This document shows, piece by piece, positions 37,170 to 47,499 of a stretch of 64,000 bases of DNA. Position 1 is the stretch's first letter. Each line of letters begins with the position of its first letter. The translations under genes were made by a program, and so were the position numbers. A model generated the notes under the pieces. It saw nothing but the letters and a program-made list of their open reading frames with translations. It did not search any database and was not told where the DNA came from. Source of the stretch: Nemertoderma westbladi (Eukaryota > Xenacoelomorpha > Nemertodermatida > Nemertodermatidae); assembly GCA_032718475.1 (NCBI GenBank), contig JAUCBJ010002563.1:1-64000 (forward strand), written 5' to 3'.

Positions 37170-39380
37170 TACGTCATTACCGATCTAACATCATAACTAC
37201 GTCAATATTGATCTGACAGGTCATTAACTACGTCATTACTGATCTGACAGGCCATTAACTAGGTGATTATTGATCTGACAGGTCATTAACTAAGTCATTA
37301 CTGATCTGAAAGGTCATTAACTACGTCATTTTATTGTATGTGACAGGTCATTAACTACGTCATTCATTATTGTATCTGGCAGGTCATTAACTACGTCATT
37401 ATTGTACCTGACAGGTCATTAACTACGTCATTATTGTACCTGACAGGTCATTAACTACGTCATTATTGTACCTGACAGGTCATTAACTACGTCATTATTG
37501 TACCTGACAGGTCATAAACTACGTCATTATTGTACCTGACAGGTCAATAACTACGTCATTACTGATCTGACAGGTACTGATGTGGCAGGTCATTAACTAC
37601 GTCAATATTGATCTGACAGGTCATTAACTACGTCATTATTGATCTGACAGGTCATTAACTACGTCATTATTGATCTGACAGGTCATTAACTACGTCATTA
37701 TTGATCTGACAGGTCATTAACTACGTCATTATTGATCTGACAGGTCATTAACTACGTCATTATTGTATCTGACAGGTCATTAACTACGTCATTATTGTAC
37801 CTGACAGGTCATTAACTACGTCATTGTTGTACCTGACAGGTCATAAACTACGTCATTATTGTACCTGACAGGTCAATAACTACGTCATTACTGATCTGAC
37901 AGGTCAATAACTACGTCATTACTGATGTGGCAGGTCATTAACTACGTCAATATTGATCTGACAGGTCATTAACTACGTCATTATTGATCTGACAGGTCAT
38001 TAACTACGTCATTATTGATCTGACAGGTCATTAACTACGTCATTATTGATCTGACAGGTCATTAACTACGTCATTATTGTATCTGACAGGTCATTAACTA
38101 CGTCATTATTGTACCTGACAGGTCATTAACTACGTCATTATTGATCTGACAGGTCATTAACTACGTCATTATTGATCTGACAGGTCATTAACTACGTCAT
38201 TATTGATCTGACAGGTCATTAACTATGTCATTATTGATCTGACAGGTCATTAACTACGTCATTATTGATCTGACAGGTCATTAACTACGTCATTATTGTA
38301 TCTGACAGGTCATTAACTACGTCATTATTGCACCCTACAGGTCATTAACTACGTCATTATTGTACCTGACAGGTCATTAACTACGTCATTATTGTACCTG
38401 ACAGGTCATTAACTACGTCATTATTGTACCTGACAGGTCATTAACTACGTCATTATTGTACCTGACAGGTTATAAACTACGTCATTATTGTACCTGACAG
38501 GTCAATAACTACGTCATTACTGATGTAGCAGGTCATTAACTACGTCAATATTGATCTGACAGGTCATTAACTACGCCATTATTGATCTGACAGGTCATTA
38601 ACTACGTCATTATTGATCTGACAGGTCATTAACTACGTCATTATTGATCTGACAGGTCATTAACTACGTCATTATTGATCTGACAGGTCATTAACTACGT
38701 CATTATTGATCTAACAGGTCATTAACTACGTCATTATTGTACCTGACAGGTCATTAACTACGTCATTACTGATCTGACATGTCATAACTACGTCAATATT
38801 GATCTGACAGGTCATTAACTAAGTCATTATTGAACTTACAGGTCATTAACTTCGTCATTATTGTACCTGACAGGTCATTAACTACGTTAATATTGATCTA
38901 ACAGGTCATTAACTACGTCAATATTGATCTGACAGGTTATTAACTACGTCATTATTGTACCCGACAGGTCATTAACTACGTCATTATTGATCTGACAGGT
39001 CATTAACTACGTCATTATTGATCTGACAGGTCATTAACTACGTCATTATTGATCTGACAGGTCATTAACTACGTCATTATTGTACCTGACAGGCCATTAA
39101 CTATAACTACGTCATTATTGTACTTGACAGGTCATAAACTACGTTATTATTGTACCTGACAGGTCATTAACTACGTCTTTATTGTACCTGACAGGTCATT
39201 AACTACGTCATTATTGATATAACAGGTCATTAACTACGTCATTATTGATCTAACAGGTCATTAACTACGTCATTAGTGTACCTGACAGGTCATTAACCTA
39301 CGTCATTATTGATCTAACAGGTCATTAACTACGTCATTATTGTACCTAGCAGGTCATTAACTACGTCATTATTGTACCTG
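37170..39380. repeat. 31/32-bp satellite array, right block (ends inside PHKB)
   Basis: About 70 further units of the same satellite, more homogeneous than the left block. The last unit (39361-39380) overlaps the final codons and stop of PHKB. Read on the minus strand, each GTAC-type unit contains TGT CAG GTA CAA TAA, the same codons as the PHKB terminus. Confidence 0.95.
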
Positions 39381-42300
39381 GCATGTATCTACGTTCATAA
39401 CGTCCGACTTAAGTATCTCGTCCAGGACAGACTTGATCATGTAGGCGGTGCTGCGGTTTAACGGGCAGTTGTAGAAGGAAGTCCACTCGTCATCATCGGG
39501 AATGAAGTTACCCTGCAACCGCTGTTCCTGTAAGTAAAACATCTTGGATTTAGTTAGAACTTCGTCCAAATAGAGAACCTTCTTGGATGAGAGTTCGGGG
39601 TTCCTCCTCAGGACTGCCGAGATGACCATGAGCAACTCGGCGATCATATGTCGGTATTCGGGTTGGACGATTAGGTCCAGCACGGTCTCGACCCGGAGCG
39701 AGAAGTTAAGATCGTAGCGAGTAAGTTCCGAGAGGGTCGGTTGTTGGGGTAGATGAGTATCGCTTACGGTGAACCCCGCAGGGAGGCGTTCTAGAACATC
39801 CCAGACACGATCATAGAAACCGGTAGGAACTCGGTTCAACGCGCCGTCTAACTGCCGTTTGTACAGCCACCGTCGGGAGCCTTGCGACGGTTGGTTGGGT
39901 ACCGGTAGGTGGTTAGGCTGCAGCACATCGATTAGAAGTTGTTTGAGCCCCGACGGCGGCAGACTATCGAGCGACATCGGCGAACCGCGTTGCAGCAGTT
40001 CGTTCCGCATCGCCTTTATGATCCAACCGACTCGGAGTTTCAGCATCCCCTGGAAGAGTTCGGGTTGGTGAACCATTATATTGGCGAGGTTCAGCACCAT
40101 CTCCTGCTGAATCACGGTCTCCCGGGGGTCGTGTGGTTCGCAGTAACGGAAGATTATCTCTTTGATTTCCTTTGGCGTCAACGGCGACGATATGAGTCGC
40201 TCGGACGCGCCGAACACTCCGATGGAGATCATCTTACCGATAACGAGAATCGATGTGATACTGGGGGCGAGGCTATCGACTAGTTTGTGTTGTGTGGCAG
40301 CGCAAAGACGTACGGCAGACCAGTCCGGGATGGTGGAGGCTTCGGACGACACCCGATCTAGTTCGCTCCCCACCGTGGTGTCGGCAGACAGCGGGAACTC
40401 CAGTCCCTCCCGTCGCCCCAACAACCCGAGCAGCTCAGATTGGGCCCCTATATCATCGTGGTTGACCCGCAACGCGTCTACGATCTCGGACGAGGTTCGG
40501 TTAGCGAAGGGGGCCGCGTCGAACGGGGGCGCGGATTGGGGTGGCTGGGCGACGGGCGCGGAGAGCACCTCGTGCGCCCGTGTTACCAGGGAGACGGCGC
40601 GATCCTTGGAGAAGGTCACCTCAGCGACGGGACGGAACTGGAAGTCGTCGTCGGAGAAGCCCCCGTGTATGAAGTCGAGATGGTCGACGCAGGCCGAGGT
40701 CACCAGACCCTGGAGCCGTCCCAGACGGACAGCGGTCCCATCTACAGAACCTCGACGGATATCCGCGAGCAACCGCAGGAGGAGTTTAATATCGGAGGCG
40801 TTCCTAAAGTTCTCCTCCCGGAGGAGACACACGAATATGGGACGACCCGAGAGGCTCCATCGGCTCTTCACGAAGGCCAACGACTGTTTAATATCGTCGA
40901 CCAACATGGACATATCGTGAGAGATATAGAAATCCTGACGTTCCAACTGTAAAGGGTAACAAACGAATGTGACGCCGCCGAGTCGGTAGACTTTACTCGT
41001 TCCGAGAACGCCAACCGGACGCGCCGGACGTCCGGACAGACCCAGACGCTGGTTGATCCCGAGGTACTCGAAGGCCTTGACCAGCTCCCCCGGCGGCCAC
41101 ACCTGTATGGGCTCGATCTGTTTGGGCGTCTGGGACAGGAACCCGTAAGTAGCCAGTAGGGTCTGCAGACGGGTGCTCTCCGCGATGATGCTGACCTGAA
41201 CGACAATATCGTGCGGCGCGCCCTGGAACGCGGAGTAGCGCACGGAGGAACGCCTCCGGTTGGGCGCCGGTAACCATCTGCGCAACACGTCGACTTCCGG
41301 CAGCCCGACCAGCTCGTTGACGAGGAGACTGGCTATCAGATACAAGGACTGGCCCCAGAGGAAGACCCCCCGTCCCCCGGGGAACCGCTGCTGGGTCTCT
41401 GGCCGGGCGCGCTCCGAATCCACCGCGTTCATCGGCACGTAGTAGTACTGGGGAACCAGACAGGCGCAATGCGAGTCGGACAGCAGGAGAGACTGGAGTT
41501 GCGACCAGTATTCTAATGCCTGCTGTCGGTTATTCGAGAACATGGCGTCGATTACCAGATAGATAAACCCGAGCGGCCATTCTGACTCGATCCCGTCGAA
41601 TCCCTTAACTTCCTCTGATTTGTAGAACTTCCTATAAGGATCCTCTGTTGCGGCTCCCATACCGTCTCGCAGAAACCTTTTCAACCCGAATTTTCCTTTC
41701 AGTTTCCTCACGACCTTCTCCAAGGTCCGAGTCTTGAGCGCGGGATCGTCTATAGCGAAGGCGGGAAACGACGCCATCGGCAGTAGAGCGAGATCCGAGT
41801 TCTTGGAGGAACTCTCCCGGGGTAACAAGGTAGTTAGGATAGTCTGGTTCCTATTGTACGCGTCTATGTCGACGTGGACTACTGACCAACTAGATCCGTG
41901 CTCCCCGTATAAGTTAAACCCGTTCACAGACTCCAACGCCGCTTTGGTAATCCCCAAGGAACTTGCGTTAATTTCACGCGTTCCGCTGTTGTATTTCGTT
42001 CCTCGTTCCCACATCCCGTAGTCGGGAACGCGGTAAGCACGTTCAATGTAGAACACCATGTTCTGTATGAAACATACTTCGTCACGAGAGAATATTATCT
42101 GGAGACCGCTAGAAATTATCTGAACTAGAGCCAATAGATACAGGGAGATGGCGTCAACTTGTAAATGCGGGTAGTCCGGGTCCTTGCTAGGCAAACACGT
42201 TAGTATATCGTACTGAGTGGGTAAGGATAGAGTCGGGTCCTGAGTCTGTTTAAACTGCTCCACCCGGGCAGCCTGCCTCATAAAACAGAGCAACAGACCG

Positions 42301-42602
42301 CGCATCGCCTTTACTGCCGAGGTACTGAGCTCGTGATACTTGCCCCGATTATTGTCATGCTTCCTGTAGGCCTGGGACAAGGACCACATCCCGAGAACGC
42401 AATAAACATTGTCCCTGACGTGGGCCAATTCGTTACCGGAACTGTTGGGAACGGTATCTCTGGGAAACAACCCGGTCACAGGGTTCTGGTTGTACAAAAT
42501 CAGTCGCTTAAACCACCCATAATGTACGTCCAATTGTTCAAGATTATGCTTTTGTTTCATCGAATTTGAGGTATTTGTGTAATGAACTTCGTCTTCTGCC
42601 AT
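39369..42602 (-). CDS. PHKB: Phosphorylase b kinase regulatory subunit beta
   Basis: 1077-residue protein in one uninterrupted exon; human PHKB is about 1093. Phosphorylase kinase (alpha, beta, gamma, delta)4 activates glycogen phosphorylase in the cytosol; beta is a regulatory scaffold. Conserved blocks cover the whole length: TGLFPRDT and YCVLGMWSLSQAYR in the glucoamylase-like N-terminal domain, GLQIIFSRDEVCFIQN, YRVPDYGMWERGTKYN, VRKLKGKFGLKRFLRDG, EPIQVWPPGELVKA, LGLSGRPARPVGVLGTSK, NPELF-like QPELFQGMLKLRVGWII, and PTGFYDRVWDVLER. The C-terminus is C-Q-V-Q, a CaaX-type farnesylation signal as in vertebrate alpha and beta subunits. ATG at 42602 has G at +4. The final codons lie in satellite DNA. 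Beta rather than alpha is supported by residue pattern throughout. Confidence 0.96.
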   Translation of the reverse strand: MAEDEVHYTNTSNSMKQKHNLEQLDVHYGWFKRLILYNQNPVTGLFPRDTVPNSSGNELAHVRDNVYCVLGMWSLSQAYRKHDNNRGKYHELSTSAVKAMRGLLLCFMRQAARVEQFKQTQDPTLSLPTQYDILTCLPSKDPDYPHLQVDAISLYLLALVQIISSGLQIIFSRDEVCFIQNMVFYIERAYRVPDYGMWERGTKYNSGTREINASSLGITKAALESVNGFNLYGEHGSSWSVVHVDIDAYNRNQTILTTLLPRESSSKNSDLALLPMASFPAFAIDDPALKTRTLEKVVRKLKGKFGLKRFLRDGMGAATEDPYRKFYKSEEVKGFDGIESEWPLGFIYLVIDAMFSNNRQQALEYWSQLQSLLLSDSHCACLVPQYYYVPMNAVDSERARPETQQRFPGGRGVFLWGQSLYLIASLLVNELVGLPEVDVLRRWLPAPNRRRSSVRYSAFQGAPHDIVVQVSIIAESTRLQTLLATYGFLSQTPKQIEPIQVWPPGELVKAFEYLGINQRLGLSGRPARPVGVLGTSKVYRLGGVTFVCYPLQLERQDFYISHDMSMLVDDIKQSLAFVKSRWSLSGRPIFVCLLREENFRNASDIKLLLRLLADIRRGSVDGTAVRLGRLQGLVTSACVDHLDFIHGGFSDDDFQFRPVAEVTFSKDRAVSLVTRAHEVLSAPVAQPPQSAPPFDAAPFANRTSSEIVDALRVNHDDIGAQSELLGLLGRREGLEFPLSADTTVGSELDRVSSEASTIPDWSAVRLCAATQHKLVDSLAPSITSILVIGKMISIGVFGASERLISSPLTPKEIKEIIFRYCEPHDPRETVIQQEMVLNLANIMVHQPELFQGMLKLRVGWIIKAMRNELLQRGSPMSLDSLPPSGLKQLLIDVLQPNHLPVPNQPSQGSRRWLYKRQLDGALNRVPTGFYDRVWDVLERLPAGFTVSDTHLPQQPTLSELTRYDLNFSLRVETVLDLIVQPEYRHMIAELLMVISAVLRRNPELSSKKVLYLDEVLTKSKMFYLQEQRLQGNFIPDDDEWTSFYNCPLNRSTAYMIKSVLDEILKSDVMNVDTCQVQ

Positions 42603-42770
42603 CGTAACCGGCTGACCGGTATAGACAAGTAGACTATAGGCCTATACAGCCTATAGGCCTAGTACTAGTATACTGGTATATATCTGTACTGCTGTATATC
42701 AGTATATAGCTGTATAGTATTACAGACTGACAGATAGACAGATATAGTTAATCTGTTAATGAAGAGTATT
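42603..42770. other. PHKB 5' flank
   Basis: Short sequence rich in TAGGCCTA palindromes and TATA/CTGTAT words directly upstream of the PHKB start. It is the likely promoter and 5' UTR region, but no defined element is recognised. Confidence 0.35.
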
Positions 42771-43078
42771 TGAAACAGAGTTAGTTTCACCTCCCTCCTC
42801 CTTACTGGGTGAGCCAGAATTTTTATTTTCGCTTTCATTCTATAGGCCTAGCTACAAGCTTTTCAAAATAGTGTCTCAGGCGAAATTGCACCAGTCACAC
42901 CACAGACAGTTATTCTTCAACCTTATTATGATTTGTTAGTACTAATTTAAAGCTAGTCGTGCAAGGATTCCAAAAATGTAAAAACATTTGAATTTGGTAG
43001 AGAAATAGCCGAGATATGGGCTGGGCATTCGAAAGTTGCATGTATTTGCTTCCCCTGCACGCCATTTATTCTATTTAA
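42771..43078 (+). mobile_element. Dispersed foldback repeat, copy C, left half
   Basis: Carries TTGAAACAGAGTTAGTTTCA, GGGTGAGCCAGAATTTTTAT, GCGAAATTGCACC and GAAATAGCCGAGATATG up to TTTATTCTATTTAA. It is interrupted there by a 3.1-kb insertion and resumes at 46215. Confidence 0.8.
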
Positions 43079-43751
43079 CTAGAAAGCCAGCAAGCTGGCT
43101 GGAAGGAGCCCGGGGGAAGAATCCTATTTACAAGACTATTAGAAATAAACCTTGTCGGTCAGCAGTAAGTAAACTAAACAATTGTCTAAACTATAAGGCG
43201 TGGGGCTAGCTGACTTTGTGGCTCGTCCCACATAATAAAAAATGAAACTTTGCTATGACAACACACCCGGTTCTTTCAAATTTGCGTGATTTGATTTATG
43301 CTCGCACCACTATTTGTAAGAAATGTTACAACTTATCTTACAGTATGCCAATGTAGTAATGGTATTAAAATATAATTAAATTAATTTACACTATTAATGC
43401 TTCAGCTAAAAAAATGATACTAATCCTATGTAATAAAAAAAATAAGAATAATATTGTTAAGAACATTCTACATATATCAGTATATCCTATACAAAATAAT
43501 CAGCCCAATGATTCGTGGAATAATAATATAATCATACTGCAGTTGTATATTTTATTTTGTTTATTGACAACTCAACTATTTTCTGTCTATACCTGAGAGC
43601 TGATAAGGAAGTGTAGACTCAGACAGCAGCCAGCAGCAGGAGGGGTGTAGTCAAGAAATTCTGCCTTGATGGGATTCTATTTCAGGCAGCCCTGACACAA
43701 TCATTACTACACAGCTAGAGCTAGCTGCTGCAGCAGCCTATAGGGGCTCTT

Positions 43752-43795
43752 GCGCTGTCAGTCAGAGAGGTAACAGCCCATGGGGTAAGGATTTA
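43752..43795. repeat. Inverted repeat arm (left) in the 3.1-kb insertion
   Basis: GCGCTGTCAGTCAGAGAGGT and GGGGTAAGGATTTA are exactly complementary to 45867-45910, 2.1 kb away. Confidence 0.88.
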
Positions 43796-44148
43796 CCCAT
43801 GGGGCGCTAACTATCAGATAGTCTGATACCAACTGTCAGACAGTCTTTTTCAACTATCAGATAGATGATCGCCCAATTACAAGTTGCCCGATAGTTGTAT
43901 TTTTTAAATCCCGAGTGTTGTTGACGGAGTCTGTTACTTCCGAAATCGTTGATCGTGGTGCCGGTGCCGGAATTCTGGCTTTGATTAAAAACACTGAACT
44001 GCTGAACGATGGCGGAATCTACGAAAGCCGGCCGGATTCCTAATCCGAGGAGGCGACGGAGTCAATTAAACGTAACAATGAAACGATCGCGATGGAAAAT
44101 GGACTGATGGAGTCTATTCAATGTATCCAGAACGATACGATGGCGGCG

Positions 44149-44475
44149 GAGTCTATTACAGTATTAAACACGCAACCAAACCAATGGCGAAGTACCGGTA
44201 ATCTACAAAACAGACAGACAGGGAACGACAGGAAGGCGATGGAGTTTCTGAGTTAATTAAACCCAGTAAGATGTGCATAGCGAAGCGATCGAGACGGATA
44301 ACTGAGTCTATTACAGTATTAAACACGCAACCAAAGCGATCAGACGATGGCGAAGTAATCTACAAAACAGAGAACGACAGGAAGGCGATGGAGTTTATTA
44401 AACCCAGTAAGATGGTGCATAGCGAAGCGATCGAGACGGATAACGGAGTCTATTACAGAATTAAACCAGGAACGA
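44149..44475. repeat. Tandem duplication of about 150 bp, unknown origin
   Basis: Units begin GAGTCTATTACAG at 44149, 44304 and 44446 (the third truncated) and share TTAAACACGCAACCAAA, GAACGACAGGAAGGCGATGG and GCGAAGCGATCGAGACGG. The GC-rich, codon-like composition differs from the AT-rich surroundings. An open frame of 100 codons (44271-44573) crosses it but matches no family I know. It may be a captured, decaying coding fragment. Confidence 0.7.
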
Positions 44476-45866
44476 AGACGGTGGAATCTATAGGCCTAAA
44501 CCTGAAACAATGCGAACAAGGCTACTGTAAAGTTAGACTAGACTGGTTTGTGAGATTAACTTGCCAATACTAACTCAATACAATTTGCTTTCTTCGAATT
44601 CCTAATATATTTTAATCTTAATAATAAATTATTCAACATCAATTATTTTATAAGTCTTGTCAATGTATAAGATTGCTAAAGACTAAAGAGCTAACTTTAG
44701 GAAGATCTGCCTTATATTTTTAGAAATATTTATAATTCATTTTGTTATGTTTATAATGAATTGTATCTTTTGACAGACTACTTGATGTGCGACCGTGATA
44801 ATAAAATTAAATGGTGCCGAAATATTTTCACTTACTTAACTGCAGGGGGGGGGGGGGGGGTGGGTGGGTGGGGGCAATCAATATTCTTCCCTCTCCAGGT
44901 GAAAATCGACGCAAATAACAGCTTGTTTACTACTAAAATAAAACTGCATCCTGTTCTATAGGAAAAAACACTATAGGGGAAACTTTAGCAAGTTGTGTTT
45001 ATTTTAGCCGATAGACAAGATTACATGTTTACCAAGTTTGGTATAATTTAGTCAAAGATTGAATAAGTTACGATTTTAAATTATCAGTGGAGGGTGAAGG
45101 CGCCGGGCCAGGATTCAGTTATACTTGAATAAAGAATAGTGATTAAACCAAGCAGCCAAGGGATACGCAATATATGACACTGCTGTACAAGTTCATTGAA
45201 TGACTGTTGATTTCGAAACATTTAATTCAAAACTATATAAATGTTAATATAATGTTTGATTTTTTTTGTAATAATTAACAGATGAATTATATTTCATTAA
45301 TTTATTTTTTTTATCTAATCACATTATTAAATAACAGCACAGAAATAATACTAAGATTGAATATTGAATTGAAGGTACAGTACCGAATTGAATATTTGAA
45401 TGGGAGAATCTTTTAGGCTCGTTAAGCCAAGGAATGCCTGTTCACCACCATGGGTAATCTTTCACAGTAAACCCTTCCACTCTGTTTCCCAAGTTGCCTT
45501 GGTTCCCAATCGACCACTGAAGGATGAAAGCCGGGGTTGGGCTAGGCTGCAGCATTTAAAGCACTGTGCCCAAACAGTACTGCCCCATCTAGGGATCGAA
45601 CATTGAATATTTGAGATTGCATAAGATAGAGTATAGACCAGAATCCGTTAGGCCTAGTGCATGATATAGAATCAGCACATCCTGACATCTGTTCAACTCC
45701 TGAACTCATGCGAGCATTTTACAGATGGTGGTCTAATTTATATGGTCTTGTACCGCGAAACCGTGTATTATTTACAGATGTAGGCTAAATTTCGGGTCTT
45801 GTACCGTGCACAGTACTGGTGGGCCTACACAGCTACTGCTATTTTGCCTAATACAGGTCCCAGAGG

Positions 45867-45910
45867 TAAATCCTTACCCCACAGGCTGTTACCTCTCTGA
45901 CTGACAGCGC
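45867..45910. repeat. Inverted repeat arm (right) in the 3.1-kb insertion
   Basis: Complement of 43752-43795; see that entry. Confidence 0.88.
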
Positions 45911-46214
45911 AACAGCCCTCTCTCGCAGCAGCTCAGGGAGGAGTTGTTACTTTACCATTGCTTTTAATTTCGCGACAAAACAATTAAAAAAAAACGAAAT
46001 ATATCGAATACCACACATTGAATTGATCTGATATTTTGTAACGCGATTATGAACCACCAAAGCAATTTACTTGTAAAATTTCAACAAAATCGCCAGGCAG
46101 GAAGTGCCTGAACCTAGATAATTATCAGTCAGTCAGTGTTATATATCCTGAGATTTTTACAGTAACTATCCGCAGATTTTTACAGGTAAGTATCCCGCCT
46201 GTCGAGCGGGCTCC

Positions 46215-46460
46215 TAATAAATGCATCATATTCTGGAACATTTTGTTTAAACCGTACGTAGCTGGGCAACAATGCAATGCTTCTTTAAACATACTATTAT
46301 GTAGCTATTCATACATAAACAAAATGTGTGAACAAAATAGTGATTTTATTTAATAGAATAAACAGCCTCACGCAGGTGCAAAACCATGAAACTTTCGAAC
46401 GCTCATAATAATCTCAGCTATTCCACAACCAAATTCAAAGCGTCCGACGAATTTGTACAA
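46215..46460 (-). mobile_element. Dispersed foldback repeat, copy C, right half
   Basis: Continues copy C after the insertion: TAAATGCATCATATTCTGG, then the inverted arm with ATTTAATAGAATAAA, TTTCGAACGCTC and ATCTCAGCTATTC, complementary to the left half. Confidence 0.78.
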
Positions 46461-46865
46461 ATAAGTACAAAAAATACAAAATAGTACAAAAGAGTACAAT
46501 AAAGTGCAAAAATAGTACAAAAAGAGTGCAAAACACAACAAAAACAATTTGCAACCAGATTTGGTTTCACTGCGTTTTCTTTAGGTTGGAATAATGATGT
46601 AATGGCGGTCTGCCTTTGAGTTTGGCCATTAGTCTGTCTATATATTGCATCGCATTCAATATTACATCTTGTTGATGGATTGACCCCCCTGCCTAGAGGT
46701 GTCTGTAAAATCCGTCGAGCTCAATCAATTTTCGAAATTTTTGTTTTATTGTATTCCTAAGATGTATATGAATAGCTACTATGACTCACAGCTCCAAAAT
46801 TGTTTTGAACAAAAGTTTTTTTAAAACAAAAAACCTCTGGGGGGGGGGGGGGGTCACCATCCCCC
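46461..46865. other. Noncoding sequence
   Basis: Contains AGTACAAAA-type short repeats near 46460-46530 and a G run at 46840-46853. No gene is seen. Confidence 0.4.
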
Positions 46866-46867
46866 GA

Positions 46868-47490
46868 GAATGTAATATCGGCCTGAGAATGTAATCTCGA
46901 CCCGAGAATGTAATATCAGCCCGAGAATGTAATCTCGGCCCGAGAATGTAATATCGGCCCGAGAATGTAATCTCGGCCCGAGAATGTAATATCGGCCCGA
47001 GAATGTAATATCGGCCCGAGAATGTAATCTCGGCCCGAGAATGTAATATCGGCCCGAGAATGTAATCTCGGACCAAGAATGTAATCTCGAGCCGAGAATG
47101 TAATCTCGGCCCGAGAATGTAATATCGGCCCGAGAATGTAATATCGGCCCGAGAATGTAATCTCGGCCCGAGAATGTAATATCGGCCCGAGAATGTAATA
47201 TCGGCCCGAGAATGTAATATCGGCCCGAGAATGTAATCTCGGCCCGAGAATGTAATCTCGGCCCGAGAATGTAATATCGGCCCGAGAATGTAATATCGGC
47301 CCGAGAATGTAATCTCGGCCCGAGAATGTAATATCGGCCCGAGAATGTAATATCGGCCCGAGAATGTAATATCGGCCTGAGAATGTAATCTCGGCCCGAG
47401 AATGTAATATCGGCCTGAGAATGTAATCTCGGCCCGAGAATGTAATCTTGGCCTGAGAATGTAATCTCAGACCAATAATGTAATCTCGGC
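46868..47490. repeat. 19-bp minisatellite array
   Basis: About 32 copies of GAGAATGTAATATCGGCCC with a recurring A/C choice at TAATATC versus TAATCTC. The minus-strand open frame of 214 codons is repeat-driven, since 19 is not a multiple of 3 and the unit rarely makes a stop in any frame. Confidence 0.95.
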
Positions 47491-47499
47491 CGGGTCAAC

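Larger units (their letters stand above)
43079..46214. mobile_element. 3.1-kb unclassified insertion with TAA duplication
   Basis: Interrupts the foldback family copy exactly at TTTAA/TAAATGC. TAA is present on both sides (43076-43078, 46215-46217), while uninterrupted copies elsewhere have it once. It contains internal inverted repeats (43752-43795 and 45867-45910), a tandem duplicated region at 44149-44475, a G-rich tract near 44846-44872 and a SINE-like stretch near 45395-45605. GGAGCCCG occurs near both ends (43107, 46207 region). No transposase is visible. A nonautonomous DNA transposon or composite is likely. Confidence 0.65.

Noticed and set aside
30335-39380. CRISPR array
   Set aside because: The repeats are contiguous without unique spacers, in a eukaryotic genome. 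This is satellite DNA.
46786-47498. 214-codon minus-strand frame with repeated SRADITFSG motifs
   Set aside because: Driven by the 19-bp minisatellite; no start context and no conserved domain.
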